From: a virus
Virus record (IMG/VR): IMGVR_UViG_3300017963_000239
Coordinates: 1 to 64,000 of that record
Length of the DNA stretch: 64,000 bases
Strand: one strand, 5' to 3'
A model generated the notes under the pieces. That model was given only the letters and a program-made list of their open reading frames with translations. It ran no database searches and was not told the origin of the DNA. Made by a program: the position numbers and the translations under genes. Of this stretch, positions 37,470-44,997 are shown in pieces (position 1 is the stretch's first letter; every line of letters starts with the position of its first letter).

Positions 37470-37793
37470 ATGAAGCGAGAGTACAACACAGGACAGCACG
37501 TCATCTTCGTCGATCCTCACGGCATTCGACGGGACGCGCTCGTCACCATCTGGCACTGCACCGACAACCGCGAGGCTTGGTTGGAATCTCAACAGGTCAA
37601 CCGGGAGTCGTGGGCCAAGCAGGATCCCCCGGTCGATGTGCCGGTGACAGAGACCTGCTGCAACTTGGTCTGGGTCAGCGGAGACGAGAAGCGGACGGAC
37701 TCCTACGGTCGTCAGATCGTTCGAGAGTCGTCGGTAGTCCACAAGGGCAGCCAGCCTGCCCACGGGAACTACTGGCTCTGGCCTGACGAGTAG
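37470..37793 (+). CDS. Hypothetical protein
   Basis: 107 residues: QHVIFVDPHGIRRDALVTIWH, a Cys pair (ETCCNLVWVS), and a C-terminal VVHKGSQPAHGNYWLWPDE segment. Looks like a small beta domain; unknown. Confidence 0.55.
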   Translation: MKREYNTGQHVIFVDPHGIRRDALVTIWHCTDNREAWLESQQVNRESWAKQDPPVDVPVTETCCNLVWVSGDEKRTDSYGRQIVRESSVVHKGSQPAHGNYWLWPDE

Positions 37794-37924
37794 TCGAGCT
37801 TGACTGCCAGGCCGGAACCGCGCAGGAACCGGAAGGCTGTTTCGATGTCGCGTCGAGAGGATCGATCAAGCCGAGACGCGTTGATCTGTGGCGTTATTGG
37901 CAGACACGTGATAGCTTAAAGACT

Positions 37925-38011
37925 GCCCGGATGCTGGAATTGGTTTACAGGCCGGTTTCAAAAACCGGTGTCCTCCGGGGCATGAGGGTTCGACTCCCTC
38001 TCCGGGCACCA
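37925..38011 (+). tRNA. tRNA-Leu (CAA)
   Basis: GCCCGGA/TCCGGGC, loop TTCAAAA, class II arm, encoded CCA. 37794-37924 holds no gene. Confidence 0.9.
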
Positions 38012-38012
38012 G

Positions 38013-38561
38013 ATGTTCAACCCCTACGATAAGGAGATCAAGAAGGTCTATGGGCCGTACATGCGTTCTTACCCTCGGGGGGTGTCAAGGCGGCAAGTTG
38101 TGATCTGTTTCGAGGACGGTTCGCGAACAACAATGTCGTACTCCCGATGGTTGATGACACAGCACTTGGGCCGGGCTCTCGGCGGTGGCGAACATGTAGA
38201 TCACGAGAACGAGGACCCGCAGGATGACAGGATCGAGAACTTGCAGTTGCTGTCTCCTGGCGAGAATGCGGCGAAGTCGAATCGGTCACGCCCGTCCCCT
38301 TTGAAGGGTGTGGAGAAGGGTTGGTCACATGGGACGGTCTACGGTTGGATGAAGAAGAAGTGCTCGTGTGGGGAGTGTTCAGCCGCTAAGCGGCGCTGGT
38401 TGGACGCTCGCAACGAGGCGCGTCGTGGAGGGGGCGAGGGGCGCAGTTATCAGAAGGCTGTGCATGGTTCCCGGTCGATGTACCGGAAGGGTTGTAGGTG
38501 CCCCTTGTGTCGTCAGGCTCAGACTGAGTATGCCCGCGAGTACAGGAATCGCAGAAGATGA
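38013..38561 (+). CDS. HNH homing endonuclease after tRNA-Leu(CAA)
   Basis: 182 residues: GEHVDHENEDPQDDRIENLQLLSP core, CSCGECSAAKRRW and CRCPLCRQAQTEY knuckles. Starts one base after the tRNA CCA. No relic is visible on either side, so this insertion is intergenic. Confidence 0.85.
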   Translation: MFNPYDKEIKKVYGPYMRSYPRGVSRRQVVICFEDGSRTTMSYSRWLMTQHLGRALGGGEHVDHENEDPQDDRIENLQLLSPGENAAKSNRSRPSPLKGVEKGWSHGTVYGWMKKKCSCGECSAAKRRWLDARNEARRGGGEGRSYQKAVHGSRSMYRKGCRCPLCRQAQTEYAREYRNRRR

Positions 38562-38851
38562 GCGCAGTCGCAGCATACGCGAGGAGATACCGGGAGGACG
38601 CTTTGCCTTCGCGCCAGCAGATTCCTCCGACGTGCGACCCCCGATGGGAGCGCTGGTGCGCTCCCCTGCTGGAGTTCATCCGGCAGTCTCCGCGGACGTG
38701 GGAGGACTTGCGCGTGTGGGAGAAGGAGAACAGCATTCGGCCGTCGCTTCTTCTGCAGATGCTCTGCTGGCTTGAGTTCAATCACCGCGTGGTTGCGGTG
38801 ACAGAAGGCGGACCCGTTCTGTGGTGCGCCGCAAGGAGAGATCCGAAATGA
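38558..38851 (+). CDS. Hypothetical helical protein
   Basis: 97 residues, start overlapping the HNH stop (ATGA). Helix-rich with a winged-helix-like IRQSPRTWEDLRVWEKEN...LLLQMLCWLEFNHRVVAV. Possibly DNA binding. Confidence 0.5.
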   Translation: MSAVAAYARRYREDALPSRQQIPPTCDPRWERWCAPLLEFIRQSPRTWEDLRVWEKENSIRPSLLLQMLCWLEFNHRVVAVTEGGPVLWCAARRDPK

Positions 38852-38881
38852 CATGGAAGCAATGAAGGTGAGGTGATCAAG

Positions 38882-40123
38882 ATGACTAGGAGAACATTGA
38901 AGCTGACGAGTTGGTACATGCCGATCCAGATCATGTCCTGGCAGGACGCGATCAGCGACGTGTACTTGGGTAGGGTGGTTCCGGTCGTGGACTACGACGC
39001 GGAGGTCCGCTCGCCTTCCACCGTGATGAAGATTCCGGCGGTGGTCCGCATTCCGCGCGCCACGGGAACCATCAAGCGAGGCATCAAGTTCTCCAAGCTC
39101 AACGTGGCAGCTCGGGACCAGTACCGCTGTCAGTACTGTTTGTCTCCAGATCACAGGGTGCTTACGGCGGGGCTGCGGTGGGTTTCTCTGGGTGACCTAG
39201 GTGTTGGAGATCAACTCGTAGGGTTCGATGAAAGCGCGGGGTATGGGATGCTTCGACGCTTCAAGACCTCAGTCGTGGAGGAGATCAGGCTTACGAGGGC
39301 TCCGTTGTTTCGTGTGGTTTTGGACGATGGGACTGTCTTCAGAGCTACGATCGACCACCGCTGGTTGGTGTACAAGTCGCAGGCGCTTCGTTGGAGAACC
39401 ACGAAACAGCTCAAGCCTGGTCGCAGAGTTCCTCGTTTGTTTGACCTGTGGTCAGATCTAACAAGTTGGGATGCTGGGTGGCTGGCCGGCATGTTCGACG
39501 GAGAGGGGTGGTTGGAGACAACGACTAACCTCGGTATTGCAGTAGGGCAGAACCCTGGATACTGCTACGATCGCATAAGCGCGCTAGTCGCCGTTTTCGG
39601 TTTCGACTATTCCTCGACTCAGGTGAATACCGACAGGGACTGTCACCGTCTACGTATCCTTGGGGCGGCTTCGGACAAATCCAGGTTTCTTGGCAGTGTT
39701 CGGCCTCGGAGGTTGTTGGATCAGTTTCGCCCTGAGATGCTGGGAGCCCTCCGCGCTCGGTCGGTTGCCGCTGTGGAATGTGTTGAGTCTGCCGGGTCTG
39801 GGGAGATTGTAGAAATACGGACTTCTACGGGGACGCTGGTGGTGGAGGGTTTCCCCCATCACAACTGCCTGACGAAGCTGCCGGTCTCGAAGATCACCTA
39901 CGACCACGTGTTCCCAAAGTCCCGCGGAGGCGAGACGACGTGGGACAACGTGGTGAGCGCGTGCTCCGAGTGCAACTCGCGTAAGGACAACAAGACGCCG
40001 GAAGAGGCGGGCATGCGGCTGCACACCGTGCCTCGGCGTCCGCACTCGCTGCCGGTCGAGCCGCTGCGGTTGAAGGACATGCCTGGCATTCCTGAGCAGT
40101 GGCTGGAGTTCGCTGTAGCGTAG
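38882..40123 (+). CDS. HNH endonuclease interrupted by an intein
   Basis: The ATG at 38882 is preferred over the GTG at 38873. Extein: WYMPIQIMSWQDAI...VRSPSTVMKIPAVVRI...ARDQYRCQY joined to CLTKLPVSKITYDHVFPKSRGG...CSECNSRKDNKTPEEAGM, a common HNH family with a CxxC...CxxC zinc site. The intein breaks the first zinc CxxC, so the enzyme is inactive until splicing restores CQYC. Confidence 0.88.
   Translation: MTRRTLKLTSWYMPIQIMSWQDAISDVYLGRVVPVVDYDAEVRSPSTVMKIPAVVRIPRATGTIKRGIKFSKLNVAARDQYRCQYCLSPDHRVLTAGLRWVSLGDLGVGDQLVGFDESAGYGMLRRFKTSVVEEIRLTRAPLFRVVLDDGTVFRATIDHRWLVYKSQALRWRTTKQLKPGRRVPRLFDLWSDLTSWDAGWLAGMFDGEGWLETTTNLGIAVGQNPGYCYDRISALVAVFGFDYSSTQVNTDRDCHRLRILGAASDKSRFLGSVRPRRLLDQFRPEMLGALRARSVAAVECVESAGSGEIVEIRTSTGTLVVEGFPHHNCLTKLPVSKITYDHVFPKSRGGETTWDNVVSACSECNSRKDNKTPEEAGMRLHTVPRRPHSLPVEPLRLKDMPGIPEQWLEFAVA
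39137..39865 (+). mobile_element. Intein with LAGLIDADG motif in the HNH protein
   Basis: 243 residues. Block A CLSPDHRVLTAGLRWVSLGDL, block B-like RATIDHRWLVY, LAGLIDADG-like WLAGMFDGEGWLE, block F/G EIRTSTGTLVVEGFPHHN followed by +1 Cys. A homing domain with one clear motif; a second may be degenerate. Confidence 0.88.
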
Positions 40124-40154
40124 CTCGTGGCCCCGGAGCGAAACGGGGCAACCA

Positions 40155-40195
40155 CGGGATGTGGCCTAGTCTGGTTAAGGCGCCAAGCTTTTGCT
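40155..40195 (+). pseudogene. 5' relic of a tRNA-Pro
   Basis: CGGGATG, D-arm GGCCTAGTCTGGTTAAGGC and a broken anticodon arm ending TTTTGC; the intact tRNA after the HNH gene is Pro(GGG). Confidence 0.55.
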
Positions 40196-40210
40196 AGGCT
40201 AGGCTACATC

Positions 40211-40720
40211 ATGTGGAAGCTGCGGGGTCGGAAGCGGGAGAGTAAAGGGCTGTCAGGGTACGAAACAGTCTGTCTTCCGGAGCACCCGAAGGCGGACGGT
40301 CGTGGTCGTGTGTATCTCCATAGGGTTCTGATGGAGAACCACTTAGGGCGCGTGTTAGGGGAAGATGAAGTTGTCCATCACAAGAATGGTGACCCCCGAG
40401 ACAATAGGATCAAAAATTTGGAGATCCTATCGAGAGTGGACCATGCCGCGTTCCACGGGAAAGCCCGACGCGGTCGGGTCGAAGAGTGCGAGTGCGCGAA
40501 TTGTGGGACTCGGTTTGAGCGCCTTCGGAGGAAGCTTCAGGGGCAGCGAACCTTTTGCAGTAGGCGCTGTGTGATGCTTTTCTACAAGCCCCGGCCGCCT
40601 CGTACACCGAGGGTCGTAGAGCACGGCACGAACTCCATGTACAAGAACCACGGCTGTCGCTGTTTTGACTGCCGCCGTGCTCATGCCGAGGCCATGAAGT
40701 CGTACAGAAACGGGGTGTAG
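40211..40720 (+). CDS. HNH homing endonuclease in tRNA-Pro
   Basis: 169 residues: DEVVHHKNGDPRDNRIKNLEIL core, CANCGTRFERLRRK...CSRRCVM, CRCFDCRRAHAEAM. TAGGCT ends 6 bp before the ATG. The TAG stop is T8-A9-G10 of tRNA-Pro(GGG). Codons are more A/T-rich than in structural genes. Confidence 0.88.
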   Translation: MWKLRGRKRESKGLSGYETVCLPEHPKADGRGRVYLHRVLMENHLGRVLGEDEVVHHKNGDPRDNRIKNLEILSRVDHAAFHGKARRGRVEECECANCGTRFERLRRKLQGQRTFCSRRCVMLFYKPRPPRTPRVVEHGTNSMYKNHGCRCFDCRRAHAEAMKSYRNGV

Positions 40721-40787
40721 TTCAGCTTGGAAGAACGCCGCGCTGGGGGCGCGGAGGCCGGAGGTTCAAATCCTCTCATCCCGACCA
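40711..40787 (+). tRNA. tRNA-Pro (GGG)
   Basis: CGGGGTG/CATCCCG, loop CTGGGGG, encoded CCA sharing its A with the next ATG. Confidence 0.88.
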
Positions 40788-41179
40788 TGAATTACGATCA
40801 CGTCATCTTCGCATCCTACGGCAACGACTCGGTGGCGCTGATTCAGTGGGCGCACATCCACAAGCTGGAGAACGTCGCGGTTGCCTACTCCGACACGGGG
40901 TGGGCCTCCGAGGTCTGGAAGGATCGGGTGGCCGAGTGTGAGGAGTGGGTCAAGACGTTGGGCTTCACGCCCTTCCGCATCCCTTCGATGGGTATGGTGG
41001 AACTCATCAAGTCCCGGAAGGGTTGGCCGCTTCCGCGCAAGTACCAGTTCTGCACGACGGTGCTGAAGATCGAACCGGCGCAGAAGTGGCTGGACGAGAT
41101 CGACGTGGGAGTGGTGGCTGATGGATCAGCGCCTCCCCAAACGCTAGGGATCTTCCGTCTTTCTTGGCGTTTCTGCTAG
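40787..41179 (+). CDS. PAPS-reductase-like PP-loop protein, C-terminally truncated
   Basis: 130 residues: FASYGNDSVALIQWA (a modified SGGKDS-type PP-loop, YGNDS), AYSDTGWASEVWKDRV, PLPRKYQFCTTVLKIEPAQKWL. Family members run to about 220-250 residues; here the frame ends in unrelated LGIFRLSWRFC just before the FtsZ-like gene. Phage relatives act in DNA modification or signalling. Possibly a remnant. Confidence 0.65.
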   Translation: MNYDHVIFASYGNDSVALIQWAHIHKLENVAVAYSDTGWASEVWKDRVAECEEWVKTLGFTPFRIPSMGMVELIKSRKGWPLPRKYQFCTTVLKIEPAQKWLDEIDVGVVADGSAPPQTLGIFRLSWRFC

Positions 41180-41201
41180 ACTCCTCGCTCGGAGGACGAC
41201 A

Positions 41202-43475
41202 GTGGCCAAGAAGAGGACGACTAAGAGGACCAAGGCCCCCGAGCCCGATCCGCTATACGACCATCCGACCGGGATGTCGGCCCCCGCGCCGAAAACTCCC
41301 CCGGCCCCGGCGGCGCCCCCGAGCGACGACGGCTCAGGCATCGACTTGCCCGAGCTGGACATGGAACCGTTCGTGAGCGACGACGGCACCGATGTCGAAG
41401 TGCTGGAGGACTCGTTCGACTCTGCCATCCGGCTGGCGTTCGTCGGCGCTGGGCAGGGCGGAGGAAGGATCGCCGAAGCGTTCGCCAAGCTCGGCTACGC
41501 TCGGGTCTGCGCGGTCAACACAACCGACCAGGATTTGGTGGAGCTGAAGTCCATCAAGCACAAGCTCGTCATCGGCAACAACCGCGGCGGTGCAGGGAAG
41601 GACCCCACCGAGGGCCGTCTCGCCGCGGAGGAGTCCGCCGAGGACATCATGGACATGATGATGCGGGCTTGGGGCCAAGGCGTCGAGCAGGTCTTCATCT
41701 GCGTGGGCACTGGTGGTGGTTCGGGGACGGGAAGCTGGCCGAAGATCGTGGACCTCGTGGGCGAGTACTGCCGCTCGACCGACATCGAGAAGCCCTTTGG
41801 GAAGCACATCGGGGTCATCATGACGATGCCGAAGCGCTCCGAGGGGGCTCGGGTTCAGAAGAACGCCTTCAGCTCGATCATGCAGGCGGTGAAGATGGCG
41901 GAGGAGAAGAAGATCTCTTCCTTGGTGTTGGTCGACAACGCGAAGATCCACGAGCTGTTCCCGCGGCTGCCGGTCAAGCGCTTCTGGAGCGTCGCCAACC
42001 AGAACTTCGCTGCGGTGCTGCACACCTTCAACCTGCTCGCCGCGAAGAACAGCGAGTACAACTGTGTCGACGCAGAGACGGAGGCTCTCACGCAGCGTGG
42101 TTGGGTGAAGGGGTTCGACCTGGATCCGAAGGACGTTCTGCTCACCAAGAACGCCGAGACTGGTGAACTGGAGTGGCAGCAGATGACCGATCTCAAACTC
42201 TTCCCCGAGTATGAGGGGAAGCTCTACGAGATCGAGACTCGCACGCTCTCGGCGGTGACCACCCCGAACCATCGTTGGTTGGTCACGAACTACAAAGGTG
42301 AGGACGTGTGCAAGGTGTCGGAGGATCTCTCTACCTCCGGCCACGATCGTATCCATCGCGGCGGTACGTACCGTGGGCCGACGACCTCTCCGTGGACCGA
42401 CGACTTCGTGGAGTTGATGGGATGGTTCCTCACCGATGGAACCTGCCTCGTCACTCCACGCGTTCGCGAACCTTCCCAACCGCGTGTCAGCGTCGCGCTC
42501 TACCAGAGCCAACGAGCCAACCCGCAGAAGGTGGCCCGCATCGACGCGTTGCTCGAACGTCTGAAGTGTGTCGCGCATCGCGGTTTCTACGAGCCGGACG
42601 AGCGAGTCACGTGGCGTCTCAACCGTTCTACCTCGGAGATCTTGCACTCGCTCTTTCCCGATCGCGTGCTCACGCCCGAGATGGCTTCGAGCCTGACTCC
42701 GGCACAGGTTCACCGGCTCATGGAGTCGATGATGCTCGGCGATGGCAACATGGCGGGAACCGACAACCGACAGCAGTGTTTCACTGCTGGTTCGCAGGAA
42801 GCGATCGACGCCTTCCAGATGCTCTCGATGCTCACCGGAAAGGCGTCAACATCGCGGTGGCGAGACATGAGTGCGTACGCCCCGACTTCGGAGAAGCTCA
42901 CGAACACGCCCAACATGAACGGCGTCTTCACGGGAACAGTGTTGCGCCGTCAAACCACGCAGCTTCAGAAGGAGCACGTTACGGTGCGTGATGCGGAGAA
43001 GGGCGAAGGCGTCTGGTGTCCGGTGGTCCCGAACACCTACTTCGTAGCTCGTCGCAAGGGTACGGTCTACATCACCGGCAACACGTTCGACCGCGCCGAT
43101 CTCCGAAGCGTCATCCGCAACGGGTTGATGATCTTCGGCATGACGCGGGTGCACCGTTGGAGGGCCACCGAGGACGTGAGTCAGGCGGTACGCAAGAACC
43201 TGACGGGCACTCTTCTCGCCGAGGGGTTCGATCTCTCCCAGGCGAACATGGCGGGCGCCATTGTGGTGGCGCACGACAGCGTTCTCGATGAGATCCCGAT
43301 GGAGAACATCGACTACGCCTTCGCCAGCTTGGGTCGCGCGCTTGGCAACGAGGGGATCACCCTGCACAATGGGATCTACGAAGGACGCCAGGAAGGTATG
43401 CGGGTGTTCACGATCATCAGCGGTCTCGGGCCGCCGTCAGAGCGCTTGGAAGAATTGGAGGCATTGGCAGACTGA
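41202..43475 (+). CDS. Tubulin/FtsZ-like GTPase containing an intein
   Basis: 757 residues including a 340-residue intein; the mature protein is about 417. IRLAFVGAGQGGGRIAEAFAKL, VCAVNTTDQDL, GAGKDP, and tubulin signature ICVGTGGGSGTGSW; the C-terminal GTPase-activation domain follows. N-terminal 60 residues are Pro-rich and acidic. Phage tubulins (PhuZ, TubZ) position DNA or a phage nucleus; this one looks nearer to FtsZ/TubZ. The intein sits at N-T after AAKNSEYN. A GTG start at 41202 with GGAGG upstream. Confidence 0.87.
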   Translation: MAKKRTTKRTKAPEPDPLYDHPTGMSAPAPKTPPAPAAPPSDDGSGIDLPELDMEPFVSDDGTDVEVLEDSFDSAIRLAFVGAGQGGGRIAEAFAKLGYARVCAVNTTDQDLVELKSIKHKLVIGNNRGGAGKDPTEGRLAAEESAEDIMDMMMRAWGQGVEQVFICVGTGGGSGTGSWPKIVDLVGEYCRSTDIEKPFGKHIGVIMTMPKRSEGARVQKNAFSSIMQAVKMAEEKKISSLVLVDNAKIHELFPRLPVKRFWSVANQNFAAVLHTFNLLAAKNSEYNCVDAETEALTQRGWVKGFDLDPKDVLLTKNAETGELEWQQMTDLKLFPEYEGKLYEIETRTLSAVTTPNHRWLVTNYKGEDVCKVSEDLSTSGHDRIHRGGTYRGPTTSPWTDDFVELMGWFLTDGTCLVTPRVREPSQPRVSVALYQSQRANPQKVARIDALLERLKCVAHRGFYEPDERVTWRLNRSTSEILHSLFPDRVLTPEMASSLTPAQVHRLMESMMLGDGNMAGTDNRQQCFTAGSQEAIDAFQMLSMLTGKASTSRWRDMSAYAPTSEKLTNTPNMNGVFTGTVLRRQTTQLQKEHVTVRDAEKGEGVWCPVVPNTYFVARRKGTVYITGNTFDRADLRSVIRNGLMIFGMTRVHRWRATEDVSQAVRKNLTGTLLAEGFDLSQANMAGAIVVAHDSVLDEIPMENIDYAFASLGRALGNEGITLHNGIYEGRQEGMRVFTIISGLGPPSERLEELEALAD
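42063..43082 (+). mobile_element. Intein with LAGLIDADG endonuclease in the FtsZ-like gene
   Basis: 340 residues. Block A CVDAETEALTQRGWVKGFDL, block B SAVTTPNHRWLV, LAGLIDADG-type LMGWFLTDGT and MESMMLGDGN, block F/G VVPNTYFVARRKGTVYITGN, then +1 Thr. Confidence 0.9.
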
Positions 43476-43969
43476 TGGACTCTGCTTTTCTCCGGCGCGT
43501 TAGGAAGACCCCTGACGGTTGTTGGGTGTGGACGGGCGCCACGATTCGGGGCACTCGCGGAGGAAGGTACGCTTACCTGACGCGAGACGGCGAGAACTGG
43601 CTGGGGCATCGTTGGGCCTATACGCAAGCACGCGGAGAGATCCCCGATGGTCTCGTTTTAGATCATATCTGCAGAAACACCCTCTGTGTTAACCCAGACC
43701 ATCTGGAAGCCGTGACGAATCAAGTAAACAGTCGGCGCGGGCGCATAGGAGACAAGCAGCGGTCGAAGTTCGAATCTCGAACCCACTGCCGCCACGGCCA
43801 CCCGATGACTTCGGAAAACACGAGGTTGCAGCGTACTAGGCCGAAGGGTCGTACCAACCCTGACGGATCCCCCTACGAATTTTGGGCTCGTCGCTGTCGG
43901 TTGTGCGAGAAGATTCAGAACAAGCGGTATCGAGAGAAACGATCCAGCGCTGGAGATCATCATGGGTAA
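43475..43969 (+). CDS. HNH endonuclease
   Basis: 164 residues, start overlapping the FtsZ-like stop. GCWVWTGATIRGTRGGRYAY, LVLDHICRNTLCVNPDHLEAVT is the HNH core of a common phage family; CRHGHPM and RRCRLCEKIQ follow. Probably free-standing homing type. Confidence 0.85.
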   Translation: MDSAFLRRVRKTPDGCWVWTGATIRGTRGGRYAYLTRDGENWLGHRWAYTQARGEIPDGLVLDHICRNTLCVNPDHLEAVTNQVNSRRGRIGDKQRSKFESRTHCRHGHPMTSENTRLQRTRPKGRTNPDGSPYEFWARRCRLCEKIQNKRYREKRSSAGDHHG

Positions 43970-44258
43970 GCTAGGACACTTGGTAGAGTCGCTGCGGGCT
44001 CGCGCGAGACGGCCGGTCAACGAGGACGTCATCGGCAGCCTGTTCATCATCGCCAAGGATGTAGGCGGCAAGGGGAAGAACACCACACGCGGAGACTTCA
44101 TCGGCAACTTCCGCGATGACAAGCAGGCCGAGAAGTTCCTGCGAACCGTGCGCATGGAGTACCCCGGCATCGAGAAGTACATCAAGCGCTCCCCAACGTC
44201 GGACGGCCGCATCGAGATGGTCTTCGATCCCAAGGGTATTCGAAAGTACGACCGGTGA
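43962..44258 (+). CDS. Hypothetical protein with MGKLGHLV leader
   Basis: 98 residues; N-terminus MGKLGHLVESLRARARRP matches MGKLGHLVRHLREGMG at 17789 although the rest differs. A shared leader of this kind could be a targeting or protease-removed peptide. Confidence 0.55.
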   Translation: MGKLGHLVESLRARARRPVNEDVIGSLFIIAKDVGGKGKNTTRGDFIGNFRDDKQAEKFLRTVRMEYPGIEKYIKRSPTSDGRIEMVFDPKGIRKYDR

Positions 44259-44554
44259 CGGAGGCCCATCAGCACGACTGGGGGCCATACGAGGAAGTAC
44301 CGTTCGGGGAGAATCCGGGCCGCTACAAGCGCTGCCAGGACCCCGACTGCCGCGTAGTCGGCTACGTTCGGTACTCCGCTCTCAGCTTCAGCGGAGGTGA
44401 TGGATCTCGCCTCCGGGTCCAGCCGTACAAGTGCGGCGTGAAAGGCTGCCGAGGTGAGGCAGTGGATCGTAAGAAGGGGCGCTGCGGCCCCCGCAACAAC
44501 TTCTTCTGGCTCTGCGCCGAACACCTTCATCTGAGGGACGAGCAGAAGAAGTAG
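44255..44554 (+). CDS. Zinc-binding hypothetical protein
   Basis: 99 residues: RCQDPDCRVVGYV and CGVKGCRGEAV...CGPRNNFFWLCAEH, two metal sites. Unknown function. Confidence 0.55.
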   Translation: MTEAHQHDWGPYEEVPFGENPGRYKRCQDPDCRVVGYVRYSALSFSGGDGSRLRVQPYKCGVKGCRGEAVDRKKGRCGPRNNFFWLCAEHLHLRDEQKK

Positions 44555-44569
44555 AACGCACACAGCTTC

Positions 44570-44609
44570 GGGGAGGATGGCCGAGCGGACGAAGGCGCCT
44601 GCCTTGTTT
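44570..44609 (+). pseudogene. 5' relic of a tRNA-Ser
   Basis: GGGAGGATGGCCGAGCGG, then an anticodon stem CCTGCC, cut there; the intact, diverged tRNA-Ser(TGA) begins at once. Scar without endonuclease. Confidence 0.6.
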
Positions 44610-44694
44610 GGAGAGTGCCGTCACTGGAGGCAAAGCGGCTTTGAACGCCGTGGGGCGTGAAAGCGTCGGGGTTCGAGTCCTCCACTCTCCGCCA
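44610..44694 (+). tRNA. tRNA-Ser (TGA)
   Basis: GGAGAGT/ACTCTCC, loop TTTGAAC, class II variable arm, encoded CCA; atypical D-arm. Confidence 0.8.
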
Positions 44695-44696
44695 CT

Positions 44697-44784
44697 GGAG
44701 GGGTGACCGAGTGGCTTATGGTGCACGCTTGGAAAGCGTGTGTGTGGCAACGCACCGTGGGTTCGAATCCCGCCCTCTCCGCCA
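44697..44784 (+). tRNA. tRNA-Ser (GGA)
   Basis: Class II, loop TTGGAAA, variable arm GTGTGG-CAA-CGCAC, encoded CCA. Confidence 0.9.
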
Positions 44785-44787
44785 ATC

Positions 44788-44815
44788 TTGACAATCACTA
44801 GCAGCCTGTTACTAT
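44788..44815 (+). promoter_or_regulatory. Promoter TTGACAatc-16-TACTAT
   Basis: Drives the vWA gene at 44998 with a leader of about 175 nt, the exception to the leaderless pattern. The leader (44816-44997) has an open frame but no clear own gene. Confidence 0.65.
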
Positions 44816-44997
44816 GCCGGTGAGGTAAGTCCGCGCCTTTGGGCTTTGGGGCAGACCTTGCGACTGCTCGCACCTCGTTCGAGGTTTTGGAGTGGTTGGG
44901 ACATGGATGGCTCGATACGTCGAGACGGACCTGGGAGGTCTGTCCGCCTCCGCTCCCCGACGTTGAACCCGAAAAGCAACGTGGAGAGGAAACGGAC

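Noticed and set aside
5203-43969. Group I introns hosting the HNH genes
   Set aside because: The HNH genes are bounded by tRNA relics and complete tRNAs with no P3-P7 core or room for an intron ribozyme. Downstream tRNAs are complete on their own.
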